64,000 bases of DNA, taken from Hirundichthys speculiger (lineage: Eukaryota; Chordata; Actinopteri; Beloniformes; Exocoetidae). The position numbers and the translations under genes were made by a program. Shown here in pieces: positions 53,972 to 64,000 of this stretch; positions within the stretch are counted from its first letter, which is position 1, and every line of letters begins with the position of its first letter. The DNA lies in the NCBI GenBank assembly GCA_018398805.1, contig JAGFBZ010000173.1, positions 282,745-346,744 of the forward strand, given 5' to 3'. The notes beneath the pieces are model-generated. The model searched no databases, was not told the origin of the DNA, and was given only the letters and a program-made list of their open reading frames with translations.

Positions 53972-54663
53972 CACTGTAAAAAAAAATCGTAAAAAAACAG
54001 TAATTTTCCGGCAACTGGAGTGACAGAAAAATACAGTGAAATAACAGAAAATTACTTTCTCATAAAAATACAGTTTTATTTTCCATAATTAAAATAAAGT
54101 TTGTAGTTGTAATTTGAACAAGATTTTGCCTTATTTTCAGGTTGTTTTTAACATTTAATTAGAAACATTTTCACATTTTAAAACAATAAAATTACCTGGT
54201 GAGTAAATTATTAATAATTTATTAATATAATGTTAATAATGTAAATGTTACCATGAGAAAATGAGTTATTAATTGTAGTTATTTTAATGAAAATATTAGT
54301 CAATTAAAAAAGAAATTATAGTAAAATTACAATTTTTACTGTTAATTCCTCAGTAATTTTAAATGATTTTTTCCTTTTATTTTTAGAGTTTTAAAGTTGA
54401 ATTTTACAGTTTATTCCCTTAAAATTTGTGAAATTATGATACATTTTAAATGTATTTTAACATGAATGTATTTCTAATGAGGTTTTTGTAAAAGAACAGA
54501 AATATTGTGTGTTTTCACAGTTACAGTGATTTAATGTTATTTTACATTTGACATGTAAAATCAGTATATTTTTGTAAATTAAATGGTATTTTAAACATAC
54601 AGAAAAAAATCTGTAAAATAGACAGTAAAATTCTGTTATATTACAATTTTTTTTTTTACAGTG
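53972..54663. mobile_element. AT-rich inverted-repeat element (CACTGTAAAAAA ends)
   Basis: The left end is CACTGTAAAAAAAAATCGTA and the reverse complement of the right end is CACTGTAAAAAAAAAAATTG. ACAGTAAAATTCTGTTATAT-type motifs follow on each side. It is 692 bp, very AT-rich, with many TACAGT/ACTGTA words. The frame at 54457-54786 (minus) crosses the end and is not a gene. Superfamily unknown; no duplication found. Confidence 0.65.
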
Positions 54664-54989
54664 TCCAAAACCAGGAAAACGCTTCAAAAGTCGTTCTGAA
54701 ACATTTTTCTGGTTTGACAGAGAATTTAAACCCTTTAACTGGACGTTCTTCAGTTCTACAACACACTTGGTTTTTCTGGCGTTCACACGTCTCTCGATGA
54801 TGACATCACCAGCTCTGGCCGCGGTTTCGCAGCTTCTCTCTCAGATGCCTGAACGTTCAGACGTGATACGTGGATGTCAGAGTTAAACAGCAGCGTCACG
54901 TTCAGGAGCAACTGTGAGGCTTTCTGGAAGAATCCCAGGCCTGTTATTAGATGGTAAGGAGTGCTTTTTTATTTCTATTTTTTTTAAGG
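54664..54989. other. Low-copy sequence, no gene seen
   Basis: Nothing recognisable. Confidence 0.5.
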
Positions 54990-55320
54990 GAGCAAAACAA
55001 CAAGAACTAAAGGGATTTAAGTTAGAACCAGATATTTATGTTTCCAGCAAAACGTCATACATTCCAGGATGATGAAACGGCTTCTCTGAGCCGGTGACAA
55101 AACTCAAAAACGTCCCTTACAGAAAATCTCAAATGTCCAAATGATCACACTTCCGCCACCGTGCTTCACAGTGGATATGAAATGTTTCTCCTGAGATGCT
55201 GTGTTGGCTTCTCTCCAGAAACAGACCATAAAAGTAAAAAAAAGGAGCTTCACTCCGGTCTCATCTGTCCAGAGGATGTCCACTGGTGTTTGTAGATCTT
55301 CTGGGACGTCTTCTGCTTTG
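54990..55320 (-). pseudogene. Tc1/mariner transposase fragment
   Basis: On the minus strand, near 55290-55250, one frame reads DILWTDETGVKL, the conserved block around the first catalytic Asp of the DDE/D triad. About 90 bases on, HISTVKHGGGSVIIWTF matches the next conserved block. The two blocks are in different frames relative to a stop between them, so the gene is dead. The upstream 100-codon frame (55250-55552) is in a different phase from the DILWTDET block. No terminal repeats were found. Confidence 0.75.
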
Positions 55321-55552
55321 GAAATGGTTCTATAACCCCCAAAAGACCCACATCAAAGCTCTCAGTCACAGAGGAAGTGGGTCTCTCTGGTGACGAGGCC
55401 CCTTTAAGGGATCTCCCGCCGCAATCCGCCGTTTCTATGTCGAGAAGAACAACGTTGGAACAGAGATGGCGTGTGTGATGAGCGATGTCGACTAACATCC
55501 AGCACATCGTGTCAGACCTTTTGCCAAGCGGTTTTTCATCTTGTACCAACAA

Positions 55553-56130
55553 ACGCAGATAATCAGATGTTCTTTTTTAAAACAGACACAAGTGCTGATT
55601 GTTGGAGCGGCGTGGAGCCGAGCCTCGGGGCAGGAAGCTGGTGGATACTGAGGCCCGTGTGGGCTCAGAGGATCAGCACGGGGCGCATGAAAGCGAATAT
55701 TCATTACTCATGAAAAGCCTTCCTTTCATATGCTTGTGTGAATATAATAAAAAAAAAGAAAAAAAGAAAAAAATGAATGAAGACAGTGATTTGGAAACAG
55801 ATCCTCTTGTATCGTAGCGATGCTCCTCTGCTGAGATGGAAGCGGGAAGCTGCAGGGCTGCGGGAGGAAGAAAGGATGCAGATCTGTGCGAACAGCTACT
55901 ACGACTCTGCATCCACTAATGCAGCTTAAATGGCGTACAAGGAAAACCTTTTTGAAAGCGTATCTATGAGGACAAGATACGGTTTATGAATAATTTGTCA
56001 ACTCTGGGGAGCTCGTGGCAGTGGGGGGGTAGGGGGGGGGAGGGGTAGGGGGGGGAGGGGTTAGATCAAGGCAGTTAATGTGGAGCCGAAGGAGCTATGA
56101 ACCCATACAGAGGCGGGAAAGACCAAATAA
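55553..56130. other. Low-copy sequence with G-rich tract
   Basis: No gene. 56021-56060 has several runs of 4-9 G separated by TA or A (GGGGGGGTAGGGGGGGGG, then AGGGGTAGGGGGGGG), a strong quadruplex candidate whose GGGGTA spacing resembles telomere-type G tracts. An A-rich run lies at 55749-55772. Confidence 0.6.
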
Positions 56131-56809
56131 CTGAAAAGAAATGCACATCCAGTCTGAACAAATAGTTGGAGTCAAAACAAAGTGTCTTCAGATCAAATCT
56201 GTAAGTGTCATTGTAGTAACGTCAACTCTGAACTATTTAACTCTTAACTCCAAACGTGGATGTGACACTGAAAGTGTAAATCAGACTCCGCCCCCACCGT
56301 GCTACACAGCGACAGGAGCAAAATACCGACTGAGGAGCCTCTCGGTTAGCTGTGCGTTTCACTGTGGTTTTATGTCGACATTGTAAGTAAAATGAGCTAA
56401 CTTTATATTCGCGTTAGGTTTTGATATTTATATTAACCCTCTGTCACCTGGTCTGTCTTCAATGGCGAGACACTCAGGGTAAAGTTATGTCGCCACATTA
56501 GCCGCGCTAAGCAGTGATGATTTTAGTTCGTCATTTGGTTCGCTAAAACTTGTAATTTGATGGTAAAGATCTGCTAAGGTAAAAAAGTTTTAAACCGTAT
56601 TTTTGTTGTGTTGTTAACTCGGCTAAGCAAGCTAACGCTGAATAAGCGGTGTATCGGTTGAGGGCTGTTAGCATTATGTTAGTGTTAACATTAAGTTAGC
56701 TAACGACGAATTGTGTCCGATAAAGTGTTTTAAATGTTAATTTGTGGTCCATGTTTGAAATAAATGAGTTTCAACTAAACATGATGGCATTATTTTTAGC
56801 AAACCGTAT

Positions 56810-57145
56810 TTTCTAAGTATTTTTTTTAGTAATTCAGAAGAGCTAATTTTACACCTTACAGTGTTAAATGACTGTAACACTTGTATAGTTAACCAACAAT
56901 CCTGAAAGAGAATTAATGTCTAACACTACATAAAAGTGTTGAGATAAAGTATCACTAGTTAGTGTTAAGAAGTGTTAAATTTTAACTCCAAAAAGAGTCA
57001 ATAATTACACTAAGTTAGTGTTAAGGTACTAACTCTCCAAAAAGAGTTAAATTAACTCTTTGTGGTGTGGACCCATATAGACACTTCAAAAGTGTTGAAA
57101 TCAAATCTGAGAGTGTTAAATTGACGATGCTGATTTTGCTGTGTA
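56810..57145. mobile_element. GTGTTAA-rich MITE-like sequence
   Basis: The words AGTGTTAA, AAGAGTTAA and TTAACTC recur many times in both orientations (for example GTTAGTGTTAAGAAGTGTTA and CTCCAAAAAGAGTTAAATTA). This matches the style of a common fish non-autonomous element; related words at 56200-56260 (TTTAACTCTTAACTCC) may be its other part, making it about 1 kb. Ends are not resolved. Confidence 0.5.
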
Positions 57146-57554
57146 TTTCTATCTCTGCGGGGACCCAACAGCTCTAATATATTCTAATATATATATAGTC
57201 CTTTACATCTATATTCACTGAGATGTGCCTCTATCCGAACTGCTGATTCAGTCACACGCTTGGAAAGTGTCTGAGCTCGGCTAAGATCCAGTAGCGGTGC
57301 AGACACGTTCACGCCGAGGCGAGTTTATTTCTGTAGTACATTTCATACATAAACTCAAAAGTACAGATCTGGAAAAAACAGTCACACGTGCTGTTATTTT
57401 TGTCATTCTTGGATGAGGGTAATTATCTCCGCACTGGCCTGCATCGGTCCCTAACACGCCTGCAGGTGGCCCCGGACCGTGGACCGTTACCGGGAGCTGT
57501 TAGCACGTCACACCCGTTCTGGCACCTTTGCTTTGCCTTCCAGTCCTTTTCAAA
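57146..57554. other. Low-copy sequence, no gene seen
   Basis: Nothing recognisable before the 10-bp array. Confidence 0.5.
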
Positions 57555-58868
57555 GATGTTTCTTGATGTCTCTTGATGTTTCTTGATGTCTCTTGATGTT
57601 TCTTGATGTCTCTTGATGTTTCTTGATGTCTCCTGATGTCTCTTGATGTCTCCCAATGTTTCTTGATATTTCTTGATGTCTCTTGATGTTTCTTGATGTC
57701 TGCCAATGTTTCCTGATGTCTCTTGATGTTTCTTGATGTCTCTTGATGTTTCTTGATGTCTCCTGATGTCTTTATGTTCTGATGTTGTCTCTGATGTGTC
57801 TTGATGTCTCTGATGTCTTGATTCTTGATGTTTCTTGATGTCTCTTGATGTTTCTTGATGTCTCTTGATGTTTCTTGATGTTCTTGATGTCTCTTGATGT
57901 TTCTGATGTTTCTTGATGTCTCTTGATGTTTCTTGATGTCTCTTGATGTTTTTGATGTGTTCTCTTGATGTTTCTTGATGTTTCTTGATGTCTTTCTGAT
58001 GTTCTTGATGTCTCTTGATGTTTTCTTGATGTGTCTTGATGTCTTGATGTCTCTTGATGTTTCTTGATGTCTTGATGTCTCTTGATGTCTTGATTTCTTG
58101 ATGTCTCTTGATGTCTCTTGATGTCTCTTGATGTCTTCTTGTGTCTCTGATGTTTCTTGTGTTCTTGATGTTCTTGATGTTCTTGATGTCTCTTGATGGT
58201 GTTCTTGATGTTCTGATTCTCTTGATGTTTCTTGATGTTTCTTGGTGTCTCTTGATGTTTCCCGATGTCTCTTGATGTTTCCTGATGCGTCTTGATGTCT
58301 CTTGATGTTCTTGATGTTCTTGATCTTGATGTTCTTGATGTTTTGATGTCTTGATGTCTCCGATGTCTCTTGATGTCTTGATGTCTCTTGATGTTTCTTG
58401 ATGTTTCTTGTTTCTTGATGTTTCTTGATGTCTCTTGATGTCTTGATGTTCTTGATGTCTCTTGATGTCTCTTGATGTTTCTTGATGTCTCTTGATGTTT
58501 CTTGATGTCTCTTGATGTCTCTTGATGTCTCTTGGTGTCTCTTGATGTTTCTTGATGTTCTTTGATGGTTTCTTGATGTTCTCTTGTGTCTCTTGATGTT
58601 CTTGATGTTTCTCTGATGTGTCTTGATGTCTTGATGTCTCTTGATGTTTCTTGATGTTTCTTGATGTCTTCTTGGTGTCTCTTTGTCTCTTGATGTCTCT
58701 TGATTTCTTGATGTCTGTCTTTGTCTTGATGTCTCTTGATCTCTTGATGTTTCTTGATGTCTCTGATGTCTTGATGTTTCTTGGTGTTTCTTGACGTCTC
58801 TTGATGTTTCTTGATGTCTCCTGATGTCTCTTGATGTCTGTTGTTGTCTCCTGATGTCTCGTTGCTGG
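57555..58868. repeat. 10-bp minisatellite TCTTGATGTY, 1.3 kb
   Basis: About 130 copies of TCTTGATGTC or TCTTGATGTT, usually alternating, so 20-bp dimers are common. Small indels cluster between 57770 and 58780. The minus strand is open over almost its full length (490 codons of RHQETSRDIK type) because the unit lacks minus-strand stops. This is an artefact. Confidence 0.97.
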
Positions 58869-59848
58869 TTTGTGTGTGTTTGTTGGTACGTTCACTCTGT
58901 ATTTTTATTCAGTAATAATTTTTCCCGTCTCATGCAACACTTTCTTCAGCGAAAGCCGTGTTTTGAAGTAATTCAGAATAAAAAATTTCGTACTTTTTGC
59001 CTCCCGCACCTTCCTGCAGCGGTGTCGGTGGCGTCAGGACTCGCCACCCTGGCAGCCCCACAGACAGAAAGTCGCTTTCGCTCATGCCAGAGTGCCTCTG
59101 CAACATTCCTGCGAAACTTGGCTGTGAAACCACTGACCGACCGACAAGAATTTCCCCGCGTCCTGAAAATTCTCCCTCTGAGTCAGAACTTGCCAGAAAT
59201 TGTGCTCGCTATCCAAAAACATCCTGACGCCCAAGGTCAGAAACTCAAGCTGGTGCCAGCAGTGACGGACGCTGAAGGACACATGCATAAAGCGTGTTTT
59301 CCGTCTTCTGTCAGTCAAACAGATGAGCAGGAAGAAGGTCAATAATGGTTGTAATGATCCTGCCATGAATAAACCCCTTGGAGGAAGTGGAGCTCCCACC
59401 AGGCTTTCCTCCTCAGGCTATTAATAACCACAGAGCTAATGCCTCCTCCACAATCAATACACTCCTACTAGGACACGGTTAAAGACACATTTTAGCATCT
59501 GATCTCAGAGCGCTGCTCAGCAGGTTGAGGGCAGAGGGGATCGGGTCGATTATGACCATCTGTAGAGGGTTGTTAAGGCTTCAAAGCAAATGTTCACGGA
59601 CATAATCAGCCATGTAAATATTTCTTTGTCCAACACGGCATTTGACAGCAGATGAGCGGTTTGTGCCGACCTGAAATCACTCTTCAACAAATGTATTCAA
59701 CACACGAATGCGTTCTACTTTAACGTGCATCTCTCTAATTCGTGAATTTCACTCTCGTATTCGGATGAGGTGGAACGTTTGTGGACGACTCACGTCCTGT
59801 GGCTGTAAGTATGTTTGATTTCTGCGGTGAAGGTGAACATTTCAACAG
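58869..59848. other. Low-copy sequence, no gene supported
   Basis: A 173-codon plus frame (58824-59345) starts inside the minisatellite and overlaps minus-strand frames of 105 and 67 codons. Its unique part (ATFLRNLAVKPLTDRQEFPR region) shows no domain I recognise. Confidence 0.4.
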
Positions 59849-60227
59849 CAGTGTTGGGCAAGTTACTTTACAAAAGTAATTAGTTATAGTTATTAGTTAC
59901 TTCTCCAAAAAAGTAATTGAATTAGTAACTGAATTACTCCTTCATAAAAGTAATTAGTTACCAGGGAAAGTAACTATATTGCGTTTACTTTTACTGAAAA
60001 TATGTCAAAGATTTTCACAGGCCAGTTGCATAGAGTAGAACAGCATAGACGGTACTTCATTTAGATTTTTAGATTTTAATATTTAGTTAAAAAATAAAGT
60101 GTTTTCAACTGCTTGTACTGTAAATTCAGAAGGTCAAACTATCACAAAGCTACAGACAACTGGGACACACTGTAGGCCTACTTTAAGTATTTTCCTCAAA
60201 ACAAAAAGTAAACAGTTTAACAATCTA

Positions 60228-60591
60228 CAGTGATGGAAAAAAATATTAGACCACCCTTGTTTTTTTCAGTTTCTTGTTCATTTTAATGCCTGGTACAACT
60301 AAAGGTACATTTGTTTGGACAAACATAACGATAACCACAAAGATTGCTTATAAGAGTTTTATTTAAGAGCTGATATCTTACCATTTTCCATGGTTTCTTG
60401 ATTATAACCTAAATCACTTAAGTTTTTACATCAATAGCTATGGCGTTGTACTGCCAAAAACACTGCTTTTATGCATTCAGTGTTTTCTTTTCTGTCTGTT
60501 TTAGTCACATGATGACGTTTAGTGGTGCCAGGTATTAAAATGAACAAGAAAGTGAAGAAAAAATGGTGGTCTAATATTTTTTCAATTACTG
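60228..60591. mobile_element. Tc1/mariner-type MITE, 364 bp, nested
   Basis: The left end CAGTGATGGAAAAAAATATT AGACCACC and the reverse complement of the right end CAGTAATTGAAAAAATATTA are inverted repeats that stay similar for about 65 bp (both include TTCTTGTTCATTTTAAT and CCTGG). TA precedes the left end; TT follows the right end, so one copy of the target duplication has mutated. No coding capacity. Confidence 0.8.
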
Positions 60592-60689
60592 TTCTTTTAA
60601 ATTAGAACTAAAGAGAAAGATATGGACAAATCCAACATTAGCTCCTAAACATTTATTCATTCATCCAGATACTCTGAACTCTTCAACTT

Positions 60690-60872
60690 CTATTGACTTC
60701 TGTTAAAACAGCAGCTCTGTGGGAAAGTGAGTCCATGTGTGTCCTTCCTGACACTCATCCTAGCCATTAAACCAGTAAACTTCTCGTCCAACAGCTTGAG
60801 GTTAAAATAGTATTTATATTTCCATACCGAAAACGCCAGTTTTCCCTCGACAGACGGCTCCGGACTCGCCAT
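60690..60872 (-). pseudogene. BED-like N-terminal exon remnant of hAT transposase
   Basis: The minus-strand frame starts MASPEPSVEGKLAFSVWKYK then YYFNLKLLDEK. F-S-V-W-K-Y-x-Y-Y-F resembles the aromatic start of BED-finger exons in fish hAT transposases, and the position within a hAT supports this. The zinc-binding Cys and His are not visible, so either the exon ends early or the remainder has decayed. Confidence 0.4.
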
Positions 60873-60900
60873 TCCTGCATCTCAACTGAGCCTGTTTGTG

Positions 60901-61509
60901 TCGCGTTTGTAACACCCACCTACCTGAACTCTGGCACTGATTGGCTCACCATGAAATTGTACTCTAGCTTTAGCTAATCATTATCACTTATGCGTCTGTC
61001 ACCCCTCCCTCCCCCTCACCAAACAACGTCAATCAAATCAAAATTAAGATTTTCCGACACCACCCTTGGAAGTAAGGGCTACCCAGAAGGCACTGGGTAA
61101 TTTAGCCAAGACATCGTCAAAAAGGATGGCGACAAAAAAAGCTAGCTACAAATGTAAGTAACTTCGTAGTTCTTAAAGATATAAATGTTTCGAAACCAAC
61201 TTATTGTCTTTGTTTGAGACTTTTTTCATGGATTAACATCGTTGTTGCGTAACATTTATATTTTTACTTTACGATGTTTGCTGCTGGCGGTCCCGGTCGG
61301 CTTCACGTTACTTGTATACCTTGTTGTGTAGCGACGGAGGACTGAATAATGTATCCTCTATTGTGTTATTTGCTAATATTATTTAGAGAATACGGCGCTC
61401 TTTTCAATGTTATCCCTGTGTCACTTCAGGAAATACAGAGACAACACGGCTCTGATACATTTCAGTCTGAAGACGTAACGGCACTCAAGGGGTGTCCCAT
61501 TTCTAAGTC
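60901..61509. other. Low-copy sequence, no gene seen
   Basis: No recognised gene; a GCTAGCTACAAATGTAAGTAAC donor-like string lies at 61140-61162 after a short ATG frame (MATKKASYK at 61126), too short to call. Confidence 0.4.
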
Positions 61510-61645
61510 ACAAGATAGACTTACACTTACTTTGGAGGGTTAAGATTGAGGGACAAAAATTGAGGGTTAAGGGCGAGAGTTGAGATTGAGGGTTTGACTC
61601 GCTCCAGTAGCCAGTTCCTGGTGGTCGTTAGAGGAACGGCACGTT
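61510..61645 (-). repeat. Dispersed repeat, CGACCACCAGG core, minus strand
   Basis: On the minus strand it reads CCGTTCCTCTAACGACCACC, AGGAACTGGC and GGAGCGAGTCAAACCCTCAA, then degenerates into CCCTCAAT/CCCTTAACCC words resembling telomere repeats. Confidence 0.6.
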
Positions 61646-61975
61646 TCGACTCCTCCTGGACGGCGTTGGTCCGAGCAGCTGGATGTGGGGGGGCGGGTCA
61701 TTGGACATCCTGTGAGAGGCTGAGAGGGTTGAGGCTGGATCTTAGAACGTGGCATCACATGGACCTGATGAAACTGGCGAGGTTCTGAACTGAACAATGG
61801 CAGAACGCCGGAGATCACAAGGATGGAGCGTACGCATCTGACACGATGTTTGCGCAGCGAATGGACAAACCTGACCCCAAAAATCAGACGGCGCTTGAGG
61901 GAGGTTTATGAACAGCACGTACGGTTACAGAGGAGCACATGGTTCAGTCAGGTGACGGCAAAGCGCCCGGGTCCA

Positions 61976-62075
61976 GATCATCAAATCATCACCCCTCCAC
62001 CACCGTGCTTGGCAGTGGGTACGATGCGTTCCTGCTGAGATGTTTGGTTTTCTCTCACCTGCTGACGTCCCTCCC
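61976..62075 (-). pseudogene. Tc1/mariner transposase fragment
   Basis: On the minus strand one frame reads ERIVPTAKHGGGGVMI, the conserved TVKHGGGSVM-W block of Tc1 transposases. Neither the Asp block before it nor the rest after it is recognisable. Confidence 0.6.
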
Positions 62076-63015
62076 AAACAAACTGGACTCGTTCAGCTGA
62101 CCAGCTGACAGGGACTTTAACGTTTACCGTGCAAAATTAAGCTAGCAGCAACCACTTCTCTTAGACCACTGCTCATGTCTTTCCCTCCTGGCATTGCGTT
62201 AACCCCCAGTGATGACCAGCAGCCCCCCGGCTGCAGCTCACCCTCTCAGATCTTTTGTTGCCCGGAAGTTTCCCGGTATGAGACATTTACTGGTTGCAGT
62301 GTTTGTGTTTCGGTTCACAAGAAGACAGTGTGGAGCCTGGAGATCCGGTAAAGCCTGTGGAGAAGTTAACGGACCTGCCGGATGGGTTCTTGGAACCTCT
62401 CCAGTGTGTCGTCTCAGCCAGAATCTCCGTCCATCTGGATTAAAAAACGGGCTGCTCGTCTACAGAATGTTGACGATACCGGACCCTGAAACATCAATCG
62501 TAGATTGTCTAGAGAGTGCTTTTGAAGCTCTACGGTACAGGAAGGACTTGGCTCGAAATGGCCAAACAGCTCGATTCCTTGATGGAGTCAGTATTCTGGG
62601 CCCCAGATAAGAAGTCCATGTGGTCAAAGATCTGGACCCATTTAGAGATACAAGTGGACTGAAAGGGCGAGAGCTAAGAGTCCAAATGGGCAAATGCACT
62701 TTAGGCCACCGTGGATCATGTGGGCAAACCCACATGCAAACGCTGGCTGGGGCATGATGGGATATCTGCATACAAAACCCATCAAGGCTCCTCCGCCGTG
62801 GCTTCAGGCTCGCCGTTAATGACCCGATGCGGTCCATTTAAGGATCAATTACCACACAGAGACAAAAATCTGACTAGTAACATGCAGCCGCTTTGTTAAA
62901 ACCTTAAAGTCGCTCGAAAGAGGAGCAAATTCAGCGGCAGCGGTTTCGGTTCTTTCACCTTTCACCCAGTGGAAGTTAGCCTGAATGACCTTCTTCTTGA
63001 ATATACAGCTCTATA
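62076..63015. other. Low-copy sequence with overlapping frames, no gene supported
   Basis: Frames of 133 codons (62209-62610, plus) and 125 codons (62460-62837, minus) overlap; neither has a domain I recognise and no splice signals frame them. Confidence 0.4.
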
Positions 63016-63037
63016 AAACACACACACACACACACAT
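63016..63037. repeat. (AC)n microsatellite
   Basis: About ten AC dinucleotides followed by ATGTGTGT, which makes an imperfect inverted repeat. Confidence 0.93.
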
Positions 63038-63088
63038 GTGTGTTGGCCCTGACCTGTAAATGAGGGATCAAGCTGTCACTCAGAGCCA

Positions 63089-63108
63089 CCCCCCCCCCCC
63101 CCCCCCCC
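63089..63108. repeat. Homopolymer of 20 C
   Basis: Uninterrupted C20. Confidence 0.94.
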
Positions 63109-63199
63109 ACTTTAGGCAATCACAGCAATGGCTTTGCTGTTCAAGTGGAACACAAAGCTGCTGTAAAATTGATTTTTAATTCATCTCAGCTCATCACGC

Positions 63200-63252
63200 T
63201 CTGTGTGTGTGAGTGTGTGTTGGTTGGGGGAGGGGGGAGGGGGGAGGCGGCG
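63200..63252 (+). repeat. (TG)n followed by a G-quadruplex-capable tract
   Basis: GTGTGTGTGAGTGTGTGT is followed by GGGGGAGGGGGGAGGGGGG, four G runs with one-base loops. Confidence 0.85.
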
Positions 63253-63644
63253 GTCACGGTCGACGGGGGCATTTTAACACACCTCGTGTTCTGGAGCTGA
63301 AACAGAAAAAACAGACCGGCTGCCTTCAGCGCCGCGTCCCGCTCACGTGCAGGGGATCCTCGCGCTGAGGCGACGGCGTTCATTTCCACCGGTCACAACT
63401 TGGTCCCGGTCCAGTAGAGAGAGGAAGATTAAAGAACAACGGGACCGCCGTGGATTCAGTTTATAGGGAAGGAAAACAGAACTTCAACCCATGAACTTCC
63501 TGTTTTTTGTAGTGGCTTGTTAATTAGAGAAGCCTCAGAAACCAACAAACAGGTTAGAAGAAGGTTCGGGACGACGGGATGGCTCGAACAGGAGGCGGGA
63601 CGCTGGCGGGTTCATCGAGCCTCAATCAGGTCCTGGAGGCGGGG

Positions 63645-63830
63645 TTATAATAGTTTTTGGATTTTCCATTAGTTTTTAGTTTTTTAGTTAAGTTTTTCAA
63701 ATTCAGTTAGTTTTAATTTTTTTTTAGAGCAGTTTTGCTCATTTTTATTCGTTTTTGTTTTGAAATACTTAGTTTTAGTTTAGTTTTTATTAGTTTCAGT
63801 TTAGTTTTATTTTGTAAATTAGGGTTGTAA
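63645..63830. repeat. TTAGTTTT-rich dispersed repeat
   Basis: Words such as TTAGTTTTTAGTTTTTTAGTT, TTAGTTTTAGTTTAG and ATTAGTTTCAGTTTAG recur for 180 bp. I recall this as one of the commonest eroded fish repeats; ends are not resolved. Confidence 0.6.
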
Positions 63831-64000
63831 TTTTGGCTGTAGTGAAGCACTGAACTTTTTGAAGGCTATCGAATCACATAGTCGTGTTTACATTCTGGTC
63901 TCAATAAAAAAATTTATCAATGCGTCTTCCCTCTTGTGGTGTTCCTGCGTATTTACTGACCAGCAGCTATCTGGTCTCCATGGAAACAGTCCATTATAGT

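Larger units (their letters stand above)
59849..60900 (-). mobile_element. hAT remnant (CAGTGTTGGGCAAGTTAC family), interrupted
   Basis: The left end CAGTGTTGGGCAAGTTACTT followed by repeated AGTAATTAGTTA is the terminus of a very common fish hAT. A mariner-type MITE splits it at 60228-60591. A BED-like exon remnant lies on the minus strand at 60690-60872, as expected for transposase N terminus. No right terminus was found, so the limit is approximate. Confidence 0.6.

Noticed and set aside
57423..58895. 490-codon minus-strand frame
   Set aside because: Translation of the TCTTGATGTY array.
62209..62610. 133-codon plus-strand frame as a gene
   Set aside because: No recognised domain, overlapping minus-strand frame of similar size, no splice or promoter context.

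Overview
The window looks like non-coding nuclear DNA from a ray-finned (teleost) fish, with base composition that changes sharply along it. I infer the taxon from repeat families that are abundant in teleosts: hAT elements ending in CAGGGGTGTCA, TAGGGCTGTCAA and AGTGTTGGGCAAGTTACTTT; Rex1/L2-like non-LTR retrotransposon 3' ends; retroposon tails of the type GGGATNAATAAAGTA; Tc1/mariner and Tigger/pogo remnants; and a piggyBac-type element starting TTAACCCTTT. No intact host gene could be recognised. Most long open frames are by-products of tandem arrays whose unit lacks stop codons.

Layout. 1-4.4 kb: a 21-bp minisatellite, a run of 49 G, CAAGTC-rich sequence and a 0.55-kb interstitial telomere-like block. 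4.5-5.5 kb: a TTAA-flanked inverted-repeat element that contains an exon-like fragment. 5.5-11 kb: low-copy sequence, one copy of a dispersed repeat with a TGACCACTAGGGG core, an AT-rich degenerate block, a truncated hAT and a Harbinger-like element. 11.4-14 kb: three GC-rich minisatellites. 15-16 kb: a Tigger-like element apparently inserted in a Tc1 remnant. 17.6-21.5 kb: AT microsatellites, a hAT carrying a nested LINE fragment, poly-C tracts, more minisatellites and a 218-bp hAT with perfect 8-bp target duplication. 22.1-26.8 kb: a 4.66-kb array of a 21-bp unit. 28.3-29.4 kb: eight 127-137-bp repeats. 30.4-31.5 kb: retroposon tails.

31.9-45 kb is a transposon graveyard. Five further hAT elements (31935, 33346, 34575, 39633, 44573) have 8-bp target-site duplications, three exact and two with one or two mismatches. 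Two hAT remnants here keep a decayed BED zinc-finger exon, and a third lies at 60.7 kb. There is also a piggyBac-type element with TTAA duplications and a 594-bp inverted-repeat element. 45.3-46.4 kb is a CTAC tetranucleotide array. 47.5-49.1 kb is a Rex1-like 3' end whose untranslated region carries a 45-bp minisatellite. 49.3-49.7 kb holds a ZBED5/SCAND3-like hAT transposase pseudogene. 50-50.6 kb is a GC-rich island plus G34. The rest holds AT-rich degenerate repeats, Tc1 transposase debris (55 and 62 kb), a 1.3-kb array of a 10-bp unit (57.6-58.9 kb) and a mariner-type element nested in a hAT (60 kb).

The most informative content is the nesting order of transposons, which the target duplications make readable, and the density of tandem arrays beside telomere-like repeats. 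The latter would fit a subtelomeric or otherwise repeat-prone region, but this is inference. I found no operon, CRISPR array, rRNA, tRNA or new functional gene system.
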